NCBI GenBank assembly: GCA_023701165.1
Contig: JAMPXL010000045.1
Span: forward strand, 1 to 7,065
DNA length: 7,065 nt
Origin: Geothrix sp.
GTDB lineage: Bacteria; Acidobacteriota; Holophagae; Holophagales; Holophagaceae
Reading direction: 5' to 3'
The notes beneath the pieces are model-generated. The model worked only from the letters and a program-made list of their open reading frames with translations. It was not told the origin of the DNA and made no database searches. The position numbers and the translations under genes were made by a program. Of the stretch, positions 1 to 4,829 are shown one piece after another. Position 1 is the stretch's first letter. Each line of letters begins with the position of its first letter.

Positions 1-12
1 CCGGGTTGGCCG

Positions 13-18
13 TATAGT
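13..18 (+). promoter_or_regulatory. Possible -10 element of the CBS-domain gene
   Basis: TATAGT differs from the TATAAT consensus at one base and lies 42 bases before the ATG of the CBS-domain gene. A matching -35 box would fall before the window starts, so only half of the promoter could be visible. Nothing else supports it, and no upstream gene end is visible in bases 1-60. Confidence 0.25.
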
Positions 19-60
19 CAGGGCCACGATTCCATCAAAGCCATCACCGGGGAGGCAGGC

Positions 61-489
61 ATGCGGCCACTGAAGCAGCTGATCGAAGGCAAGGGACCCC
101 TCGTGTCCGTGGGACCGGACGATACCGTGCTGGCGGCCCTGACCTTGCTGGCCCAGCATGAGATCGGCGCCCTGCTGGTGCTGGAGGGCGGCCGCCTGGT
201 GGGGATCTTCTCCGAGCGGGACTACGCGCGGAAGATCATCCTCAAGGGCAAGGCCTCCAAGGACACCCTGGTGCGGGAGATCATGAGCGACAAGGTCAGC
301 TGCGTGACCCTCTCCCAGACGGTGGAGGAGTGCATGGCGCTCATGACGGACAAGCGCATCCGCCACCTGCCGGTGCTTGGCGGTGGCAACGAGGTGCTGG
401 GCATCCTCTCCATCGGCGACCTGGTGAAGGAGACCATCTCCGACCAGAAGTTCACCATCGAGCAGCTGGTGCACTACATCCAGAGCTGA
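61..489 (+). CDS. Stand-alone tandem CBS-domain protein
   Basis: A 142-aa cytosolic protein made of two CBS domains, roughly residues 8-64 and 73-130, with almost nothing else. The first ends in GIFSERDYARK (48-58) and the second in GILSIGDLVK (114-123); both are the typical end of a CBS repeat, preceded by the usual hydrophobic strand (ALLVLEGGRLVG, RHLPVL). A CBS pair (Bateman module) normally binds adenine nucleotides or S-adenosylmethionine and acts as an energy or ligand sensor. Stand-alone proteins of about 140 aa like this are common in bacteria and their partners are usually unknown. There is no signal peptide or membrane segment. The ATG at 61 is supported by GGGGAGG at 49-55, five bases upstream. 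The gene appears to be monocistronic, since a terminator-like hairpin follows the stop and the next gene is convergent. The family call is firm; the specific role is unknown. Confidence 0.93.
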   Translation: MRPLKQLIEGKGPLVSVGPDDTVLAALTLLAQHEIGALLVLEGGRLVGIFSERDYARKIILKGKASKDTLVREIMSDKVSCVTLSQTVEECMALMTDKRIRHLPVLGGGNEVLGILSIGDLVKETISDQKFTIEQLVHYIQS

Positions 490-506
490 AGCGCCTCATC
501 CCATCC

Positions 507-541
507 GCAGGGGCCTGGTTTCAGTACAGGCCCTTGCTTTT
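507..541 (+). terminator. Rho-independent terminator of the CBS-domain gene
   Basis: The arm at 507-517 pairs with 527-537 over 11 positions, including a perfect 7-bp core GGGCCTG/CAGGCCC and one G.U pair (510/534). The loop is 9 nt and TTTT (538-541) follows at once. The U-run is on the plus-strand side, and the one imperfect pair is a G.U wobble on plus but A.C on minus, so it serves the CBS gene. It starts 17 bases after that gene's stop and overlaps the last codons of the convergent gene. Confidence 0.7.
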
Positions 542-1099
542 GGGCTTTTCCTGGACCTTGGCGTGCCGGTAGGAGCCCATCAGGAGGTTGGGCCCATGCT
601 CGGCAATGGCGGATTCCAGGGTTTCTCCGCCGTGATGAAACTGGTGCTGCGCGTAGGCCAGGGCCGGCGCTCCCAGTTCCGGAAAACTGCGGAGCACCGC
701 GAAGGCCAGATGGACCAGGGCATCGATGGTCTGGTACTGGGTCATGGCAACCCGGTCCAGCAGCAGGTGGTCCTCATATTTGTTCATGGGCCTGGAATAG
801 TAGATGATTTTTCCATTGAACAGGATGCTGGATCCATCGGTCGAGATGACGTAGGTCTTTTCCTTGTCCTTGACGTCGAACTGGAAGGAAGTCCCCTTTT
901 TAAAGGCCGTCATCAGGCTCTGGAACTTCGGGTGGACCAGATAGGCGGACCCGTACGTGACCTTCTTCGCCACCGGCTTCATTTCCTTGGCCGTGGGGCC
1001 GTACATCATGTGGTTATAACGCAGGGCCTCAAGGCGTTCCTCCGGCGTCTGCTTCTTGACCTTTTCCTTCTTGGGCGGCTTTCCGGGCTGGGCGGTCAT
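521..1099 (-). CDS. Uncharacterised 192-aa protein, low-GC gene
   Basis: I do not recognise this protein. From the ATG at 1099 it has 192 residues. There is a short lysine/proline-rich N-terminus (residues 5-20), then a globular part with alternating hydrophobic strands (SAYLVHPKFQSLMTAF 51-66, TYVISTDGSSILFNGKIIYY 82-101), a helical region around 110-140, and a lysine-rich tail ending KPKSKGLY. No signal peptide or transmembrane helix is evident. The start is chosen because GAGGAA (minus strand, bases 1104-1109) precedes it by four bases; in-frame ATGs at 1111 and 1135 would add 4 or 12 residues and have no better site. Its base composition is unlike its neighbours: bases 781-900 are about 47% GC by my count, against about 78% in a sampled 60-base stretch of the transporter gene, so it may be acquired or under relaxed codon selection. 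It lies 67 bases downstream of the epimerase-like gene on the same strand and could be cotranscribed. The frame is probably real; the function is unknown. Confidence 0.72.
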   Translation of the reverse strand: MTAQPGKPPKKEKVKKQTPEERLEALRYNHMMYGPTAKEMKPVAKKVTYGSAYLVHPKFQSLMTAFKKGTSFQFDVKDKEKTYVISTDGSSILFNGKIIYYSRPMNKYEDHLLLDRVAMTQYQTIDALVHLAFAVLRSFPELGAPALAYAQHQFHHGGETLESAIAEHGPNLLMGSYRHAKVQEKPKSKGLY

Positions 1100-1166
1100 G
1101 GGATTCCTCATCACGCAGTCGCTGGCTGAAGGCATTGTGGCATGGAGCCGCCGGGGCTGGTTCCCC

Positions 1167-2297
1167 TCAGCCCTTGGGCTTGGAGGCCTCGCGCCAGGCG
1201 GCGATGAGCTTCGCTTCGGATTCGGCGCTGGGGCCGGCGAGGCGGGTGCGGCCCTTCTCGACCTTTTCCTGCGTCTTGAACCAGGCGAGGGTGTCCTTGA
1301 CGGTCTCGAGGGCCGGACGGAACTTCAGGCCCGCCTTCATGGCGCGGTCGTTGCGCCAGGTGTGGAAGCCCTTGGTTTCGCCCAGGAAGGGGGCCCAGAT
1401 GGGGAACTCGACGCCCTCCTGCTTGGCCAGGAAGTCCGCGGGGATCCAGACGGGCTTGGCATTCGGGTTCCCGGCCTTCTGGCAGGCCTCCACCAGGCTG
1501 CCCCAGGCCAGGCGCTTGTCCGGACCGCAGGCGTTGAAGGCGCCCACCGTGCCCTGCTCGACCATGAGCACCAGCCAGGCCGCCAGATCGCGCACATCGA
1601 TGATCGAGACGGGATCCGAGGCGGCGCCGGGGACCGCGATCTCGCCACCCTTGTCGAAGCGCACGGGCCAGTAGGTGAAGCGGCCGGTGGGGTCGTCGGG
1701 GCCGACGATGTAGCCGGGGCGGATCACCGCCGTGCGGCCGGGCATGGCCTTCTCGGCGGCCTGTTCGCACAGGGCCTTGAGGGATCCGTAGTACTCGTAG
1801 TTCTTGCCCATGTTCTCCAGGGTGGGATCGGGCATGGTGGCCAGGGGCGCGTCCTCGGTGCCGTTCTCGGGGTTGGGCTCCTTGTAGGCGCTGATGCTGG
1901 AGATGTAGAGGTACTGCTTGGCGCGGGGGGCGAGCAGGGCGGCGGAGGCGCCCACCATGCGCGGGAAGTAGCCGCTGTTGTCGATGACGGCGTCCCAGGT
2001 GCCGGTCTCCAGGGCCTTCAGGCCCTCGCCCTTCTTGGGGTCGCGGTCGCCGTGCAGCTTCTCCACGCCGGGGAAGAGGCCGGGCCGCGTCTTGCCGCGG
2101 TTGAACATGGTCACCTGGTGGCCGCGGGCCTGGGCGATCTCGATGGTGGCGGGGCCCAGGAAGCCGGTGCCGCCCAGGATGAGGATCTTCTTCGGAGAGG
2201 CCTTGCCGGCGGGGGCGGCGGCCAGGTCGAGTCCGGTGGCGGCCAGGGCGGTGGCCGCGGCGGACCACTGGATGAATTCGCGGCGGGAAACGGTCAT
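1167..2297 (-). CDS. Tat-exported extended SDR / NAD-dependent epimerase-dehydratase family protein
   Basis: A 376-aa protein. Residues 1-30 form a twin-arginine signal (SRREFIQ at 4-10, then an Ala-rich hydrophobic stretch and an AAAPAGKA-type end), so it is probably exported folded, with cofactor bound, to the periplasm. The Rossmann nucleotide-binding motif GGTGFLG is at 42-48, and acidic/basic residues near FNRGK (65-69) may help choose the cofactor. Serines 133-134 and Y170-G-S-L-K174 fit the SDR Ser/Tyr-x-x-x-Lys catalytic set. IIDVRDLA in the second half is typical of extended SDRs and isoflavone-reductase-like proteins. The substrate cannot be told; sugar nucleotide epimerases are the wider family, but many Tat-tagged members are uncharacterised. 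The start at 2297 has GGAGGT (minus, bases 2302-2307) four bases upstream; an upstream ATG at 2354 would add 19 residues that would spoil the signal peptide. The gene is divergent from the Tlc-like transporter, and the low-GC 192-aa gene follows 67 bases downstream. Confidence 0.9.
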   Translation of the reverse strand: MTVSRREFIQWSAAATALAATGLDLAAAPAGKASPKKILILGGTGFLGPATIEIAQARGHQVTMFNRGKTRPGLFPGVEKLHGDRDPKKGEGLKALETGTWDAVIDNSGYFPRMVGASAALLAPRAKQYLYISSISAYKEPNPENGTEDAPLATMPDPTLENMGKNYEYYGSLKALCEQAAEKAMPGRTAVIRPGYIVGPDDPTGRFTYWPVRFDKGGEIAVPGAASDPVSIIDVRDLAAWLVLMVEQGTVGAFNACGPDKRLAWGSLVEACQKAGNPNAKPVWIPADFLAKQEGVEFPIWAPFLGETKGFHTWRNDRAMKAGLKFRPALETVKDTLAWFKTQEKVEKGRTRLAGPSAESEAKLIAAWREASKPKG

Positions 2298-2327
2298 GGG
2301 GACCTCCGGCGGTGAGATGGGGTGGGA

Positions 2328-2356
2328 TACATCGTGAATCGATATATACTCCATTC
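2328..2356. promoter_or_regulatory. AT-rich divergent promoter region
   Basis: The 93 bases between the epimerase-like start (2297) and the transporter start (2391) contain a conspicuous AT-rich island in otherwise very GC-rich DNA. TATACT (2345-2350) is a good plus-strand -10 candidate, and the overlapping TATATA/TATATC on the minus strand could serve the epimerase-like gene. I see no convincing -35 hexamer on either strand, so the exact start points are not assigned. Confidence 0.4.
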
Positions 2357-2390
2357 AGTCCCTTCCGCATCAGCCTTTTCCGGATCCGCC

Positions 2391-3674
2391 ATGACGCCCG
2401 CCCGCCTCCTCCGCCGACTCGTGCTGCTGGACGAGGGCGAGGCGCCGGCCCTGCTCTGGTCCGCGTTGTATTTCTTTCTCCTGCTCTTCGGGTTCTACCT
2501 GCTCCGGCCCGTGCGGGAGGCCATGGGCATCGCCCGGGGGGCGGACAAGCTGCCCTGGCTCATGACGGGGACCCTGCTGGCCATGGCCCTGGCCAATCCG
2601 GCCTTCGCGGCCCTGGTGTCGCGCCTGCCGCGGCGGCGCTTCATCCCCCGCACCTACCGGTTCTTCGCCCTCAACATGCTGGCCTTCTTCCTGGCCTTCC
2701 GCCTCCTGCCGAGCCACGGCGGCGCGGCCCTGGGCTACGCCTTCTACATCTGGCTCAGCGTCTTCAACCTCTTCGTGGTGTCCGTGTTCTGGGGGCTCAT
2801 GTCGGATGTGTGGACCGAGGTCCAGGGCAAGCGGCTCTTCGGGTTCATCGCCATGGGCGGCACCCTGGGGGCCGTCGCCGGGGCGGCCGTGACGGGGGCG
2901 CTCACCAAGGGCGTGGCGCTGGGCGGCCTCGTCCTGAAGGTGGAGCCCCTGTCCCTGCTGCTGCTCTCCATGCTGACGCTGGAACTGGCGGTACAGTGCG
3001 TGAAGCGCCTGGCGGCGATCTTCCACCTGGGCGATGTGGCCCACGGGGAGCGGGAACCGGGCCCGGGGCTGCTCGAAGGCCTTCGGCTCATCGCCACCTC
3101 GCGGTACCTCCAGCTCATCTGCGCCTACATGCTCCTGTTCACCATCACCAGCACCTTCCTCTACCTGGAGCAGGGCCGCATCGTGGCGGGGGCCTTCCGG
3201 GATACGGCGAGCCGCACCGCGGCCTTCGCCCAGCTGGATCTCTGGGTCAACGTGCTCACCCTGGCCACCCAGGTGTTCCTCACGGGCCGCCTCATCACGG
3301 GGCTGGGCATCTCCGCCGTGCTGTCCATCCTGCCGGTGCTGAGCCTGGCGGGCTTCGGCGCCCTGTGGCTCTGGCCCACCTTCGGCGTGATGGCGCTCTT
3401 CCAGGTGCTGCGCCGGGGGCTGCACTACGCCGTGGACCGCCCCGCCCGGGAGATCCTCTACATCCCCCTCGGCCCCGAGGAGCGCTACAAGTCGAAGCCG
3501 TTCATCGACACCTTCATCTACCGCGGTGGCGACCTGCTGGGCGTGTGGGCCCCGGCGGCCTTCGCCGCCCTGGCCATCCCCCTGGGGGCGGCGGCCGTGG
3601 CCTGCTCGGGGCTGTGGCTGGGGGCCAGCCGGGCCCTGGGGCGCCGCGCCGGATCCCGTCAGCCCAGGGCGTAG
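2391..3674 (+). CDS. ATP/ADP antiporter-like (Tlc/AAA family) 12-TM transporter
   Basis: A 427-aa inner-membrane protein with about 12 hydrophobic helices, the first at residues 21-38 and the last near 400-420. Several blocks match the Tlc-type nucleotide transporter family (ATP:ADP antiporter family, MFS-like fold): YLLRPVREAMG (36-46), FWGLMSDVW (133-141) followed by QGKRLFGFI (145-153), and near the end DRPAREILYIPL with RYKSKPFIDTFIYRGGD (spanning 349-381). Obligate intracellular bacteria and plastids use this family to exchange ATP for ADP; free-living bacteria have distant members whose substrate is unknown, so energy parasitism should not be inferred. The ATG at 2391 gives the usual N-terminus, in which a short amphipathic lead is followed at once by TM1. 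The frame stays open to a GTG at 2322, but those 23 extra residues do not look like the family. The Shine-Dalgarno sequence is weak (a GGAT-like stretch). The gene ends convergent to the phosphodiesterase gene, 35 bases away. Confidence 0.87.
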   Translation: MTPARLLRRLVLLDEGEAPALLWSALYFFLLLFGFYLLRPVREAMGIARGADKLPWLMTGTLLAMALANPAFAALVSRLPRRRFIPRTYRFFALNMLAFFLAFRLLPSHGGAALGYAFYIWLSVFNLFVVSVFWGLMSDVWTEVQGKRLFGFIAMGGTLGAVAGAAVTGALTKGVALGGLVLKVEPLSLLLLSMLTLELAVQCVKRLAAIFHLGDVAHGEREPGPGLLEGLRLIATSRYLQLICAYMLLFTITSTFLYLEQGRIVAGAFRDTASRTAAFAQLDLWVNVLTLATQVFLTGRLITGLGISAVLSILPVLSLAGFGALWLWPTFGVMALFQVLRRGLHYAVDRPAREILYIPLGPEERYKSKPFIDTFIYRGGDLLGVWAPAAFAALAIPLGAAAVACSGLWLGASRALGRRAGSRQPRA

Positions 3675-3686
3675 GGCTGCTGGATC

Positions 3687-3705
3687 AGGCTGCGCGTTGT
3701 AGCCT
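3687..3705 (+). terminator. Weak hairpin between convergent genes
   Basis: AGGCTGC (3687-3693) can pair with GTAGCCT (3699-3705), with one G.U pair and a 5-nt loop. It sits in the 35-base gap between the transporter and phosphodiesterase stops. No U-run follows, so this is at best a weak terminator. Confidence 0.22.
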
Positions 3706-3709
3706 CCTC

Positions 3710-4369
3710 CTAGAGCCCATCGACGATGAGCACGGCGGGGGTGAAGGGCAGGTCCCTGGCTTCGGCGGGCGTCTTCATGTCCCAGAGCGCGAGCCGGTCC
3801 GCGTAGGGCGCCCACAGCCCGGGGTTGGCCGTCACGGCCTTGAGGGGCGGGTGGAACCAGAGGGCCTCGGGCAGGTCCGCCAGTTCTTCGGCCGTGAGGT
3901 CCAGGGCCTCGTCCGTTTCCCACAGGAAACCGCAGCGGGCGCCTTCGCAGGCAGCCCAGAGCTGGAGCACTTCGCTGGGTTCGAAGCTGCTGAACAGCAC
4001 GCGATCCAGGGCCTCGGCAGCCTCCACGGTGGCCAGGGCCTGCTGCCAGCCGGGTTCGCCCTTCAGCTCCACGTTGATGAGTTTGGCGGGCAGCTCCAGG
4101 GCGTCCGCCAGCCGCGGCAGGGGCTCGCCGTTCTTCAGGGGCGGCAGCTCGGCGGCCTTCATGTGGCGGAGGAGGCCCGAACCATTGGCCGTGCGGGACA
4201 GGTCCTCGTCGTGGAGGACCATGCACACGCCGTCCCGCGTGGGCTGCACGTCCAGTTCGAAGCCGGCCATGCCCGCCGCCAGGGCGGCCTGGAAGGCCTC
4301 CATGCTGTTTTCCAGGTGCTTCGAGGACAACCCGCGGTGGCCGAGAACGAGGGCGTGTGGGACGGTCAT
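3710..4369 (-). CDS. Glycerophosphodiester phosphodiesterase (GDPD family)
   Basis: A 219-aa protein that would hydrolyse glycerophosphodiesters, from phospholipid head-group turnover, to glycerol-3-phosphate and an alcohol. The family's catalytic and metal-binding positions are present: GHRG with H11 and R12, E20-N21 (HLENS), E38-L-D40, H53-D54, and the NVELKG block with E101 and K103. There is no signal peptide, so it should be the cytosolic type rather than the periplasmic GlpQ type. It is at the short end of the family. Its C-terminus (VLIVDGL) stops where many members carry a longer G-x-D-x-I-x-T-D-x-P segment, so the last strand differs or is trimmed. The ATG at 4369 is chosen because GGAG lies five bases upstream; an ATG at 4435 would add 22 residues before the first strand of the barrel. 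The gene is convergent with the transporter gene. It lies downstream of the repeat-rich gap and seems to have its own promoter there. Confidence 0.9.
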   Translation of the reverse strand: MTVPHALVLGHRGLSSKHLENSMEAFQAALAAGMAGFELDVQPTRDGVCMVLHDEDLSRTANGSGLLRHMKAAELPPLKNGEPLPRLADALELPAKLINVELKGEPGWQQALATVEAAEALDRVLFSSFEPSEVLQLWAACEGARCGFLWETDEALDLTAEELADLPEALWFHPPLKAVTANPGLWAPYADRLALWDMKTPAEARDLPFTPAVLIVDGL

Positions 4370-4390
4370 GGCAGCTCCAAAGACGGACCC

Positions 4391-4417
4391 AGCATAGCGG
4401 AGCCACGCCGGCCTCAA
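4391..4417 (-). promoter_or_regulatory. Candidate promoter of the phosphodiesterase gene
   Basis: Read on the minus strand, TTGAGG (4412-4417) and TATGCT (4391-4396) each match the sigma-70 boxes at four of six positions. The spacer of 15 bases is shorter than the preferred 17. Transcription would start near 4384, giving a leader of about 15 bases before the ATG at 4369. Confidence 0.38.
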
Positions 4418-4456
4418 GCAGTGCGGATGACCCAAGGCTCAAAGACAACTGACTCA

Positions 4457-4492
4457 CGCAGAGGGCGCGGAGGAGCGCAGAGAACGCAGAGG
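4457..4492 (+). repeat. 9-nt tandem array, left copy (CGCAGAGNN)
   Basis: Four units begin at 4457, 4466, 4476 and 4485 (spacings 9, 10, 9): CGCAGAGGG, CGCGGAGGAG, CGCAGAGAA, CGCAGAGG. Bases 4457-4474 match the reverse complement of 4748-4765 at 17 of 18 positions. The array is directly followed by the palindrome GGCGCGCC (4491-4498). GACTCA occurs on both sides, at 4451-4456 and 4499-4504, which may be chance. Confidence 0.7.
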
Positions 4493-4508
4493 CGCGCCGA
4501 CTCAACGC

Positions 4509-4614
4509 GCATGGGCCCGCCGCAGGCGGTCTCCGGCGGGGCCGGAGGTCAGGGGAGACGCCAGGGCCGCGTCCCCCAAAAGACACGACCCTGGCGCCTC
4601 CCCTGAGCCCATGC
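4509..4614 (-). ncRNA. Candidate structured RNA: four-way junction with a 25-bp arm
   Basis: Every segment pairs. The closing stem GCATGGGC/GCCCATGC joins 4509-4516 to 4607-4614 (8 bp, perfect). Inside it are three arms: CCGCC/GGCGG (4517-4521 with 4525-4529), CTCCGGC/GCCGGAG (4531-4537 with 4541-4547), and a long arm 4549-4573 with 4582-4606 closed by an 8-nt loop (4574-4581). Only single bases (4530, 4548) are unpaired at the junction. The long arm has three non-Watson-Crick positions: 4558/4597, 4567/4588 and 4570/4585. All are G.U wobbles when read as minus-strand RNA and A.C mismatches on plus, which favours a minus-strand transcript, the same direction as both flanking genes. No convincing dedicated promoter or U-run terminator is seen. 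It could instead act as DNA (cruciform) or be a 3'-UTR structure of the oxidase mRNA. No known RNA family is recognised. Confidence 0.5.
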
Positions 4615-4662
4615 TGACGAGCGGCGCTCCCCCAAACATCACCGGGGCCGTTCTTTTATTCA

Positions 4663-4730
4663 ATCCGCGTGAATTCGTGAAATCCGTCGCTTCAGCTTTT
4701 ATCCGTGTCCATCTGCGTTCATCTATGGTT
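4663..4730. repeat. ATCCGYG / ATCTGCG periodic module
   Basis: ATCCGCGT, ATCCGTCG, ATCCGTGTCC, ATCTGCGTTC and ATCTATGGTT begin at 4663, 4682, 4701, 4711 and 4721, so the spacings are 19, 19, 10 and 10: multiples of about 9.5-10 bases, near one helical turn. GAATTCGTGA (4671-4680) is partly echoed by GAATTCTGTGA at 4789-4799. The segment is much less GC-rich than the flanking genes. It is not part of any gene I can support. Confidence 0.55.
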
Positions 4731-4816
4731 CCAACTGCTTTTGTCTTTCCTCTGCGCCCTCTGCGATCTCTGCGGTAAACCAACCGCTGAATTCTGTGAG
4801 GACCAAAGTTGGAACC
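4727..4816. repeat. 10-bp perfect inverted repeat around the right 9-nt array
   Basis: GGTTCCAACT (4727-4736) is the exact reverse complement of AGTTGGAACC (4807-4816). The 70 bases between contain the right CGCAGAG array. The second arm ends 14 bases before the stop of the oxidase gene, so in that gene's mRNA it would lie just after the coding end. Confidence 0.5.
4748..4776 (-). repeat. 9-nt tandem array, right copy in inverted orientation
   Basis: TCTGCG recurs at 4751-4756, 4760-4765 and 4769-4774 with an exact period of 9. On the minus strand these read as CGCAGAGAT, CGCAGAGGG, CGCAGAGGA. This is the inverted partner of the array at 4457-4492. Confidence 0.7.
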
Positions 4817-4829
4817 CGTTCGCCAGCCT

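Larger units (their letters stand above)
4452..4816. repeat. Composite non-coding repeat element in the 460-base gap 4370-4829
   Basis: This gap between the GlcD-type oxidase and the phosphodiesterase holds no gene I can support. It does hold an ordered set of repeats: a 9-nt-period array (4457-4492), a four-way-junction fold (4509-4614), a small hairpin GAGC-GGC-GCTC (4619-4629), a T-rich run (4651-4659), an ATCCGYG/ATCTGCG module (4663-4726), an inverted 9-nt-period array (4748-4776), and a 10-bp inverted repeat (4727-4736 with 4807-4816). CGCAGAGGGCGC-type and ATCCGTGTCCATCTGCG-type strings are, to my recollection, recurrent intergenic sequences in many GC-rich bacteria with no settled function. 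I know no established name for them and see no transposase or clear target-site duplication, so the outer limits are approximate. Confidence 0.6.

Noticed and set aside
1056..2315. Plus-strand 419-codon frame antisense to the epimerase-like gene
   Set aside because: Gly/Ala/Leu-rich mirror of a GC-rich gene, with no ribosome-binding site or recognisable domain.
4451..4504. GACTCA direct repeats (4451-4456, 4499-4504) as a target-site duplication of the left array
   Set aside because: Six bases in this length can recur by chance and no matching duplication flanks the whole element.
2370..4586. 738-codon minus-strand frame across the transporter
   Set aside because: It is antisense to the transporter and overlaps the GDPD gene in another frame; low-complexity Gly/Arg/Gln composition without any motif.
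2312..4606. Very long plus-strand frame (764 codons) covering the transporter and phosphodiesterase genes
   Set aside because: It is out of frame with the clear Tlc-like protein, antisense to the clear GDPD, and has the Arg/Pro/Gly-rich make-up of a GC-rich shadow frame.
4509..4614. tRNA gene suggested by the cloverleaf-like fold
   Set aside because: The arm lengths (25, 7 and 5 bp), the lack of a T-loop and anticodon loop, and the missing acceptor end do not fit a tRNA.
4457..4776. CRISPR array
   Set aside because: The repeat unit is 9 nt without spacers and there are no cas genes; the two arrays are inverted to each other.
4502..4783. 93-codon minus-strand open frame across the repeat element, with an Arg-rich start (RRDRRGRRGK)
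   Set aside because: Its sequence is simply the translation of the 9-nt repeat, the ATCCG module and the hairpin arms; the period of 9 keeps the frame open. No ribosome-binding site or domain supports it.
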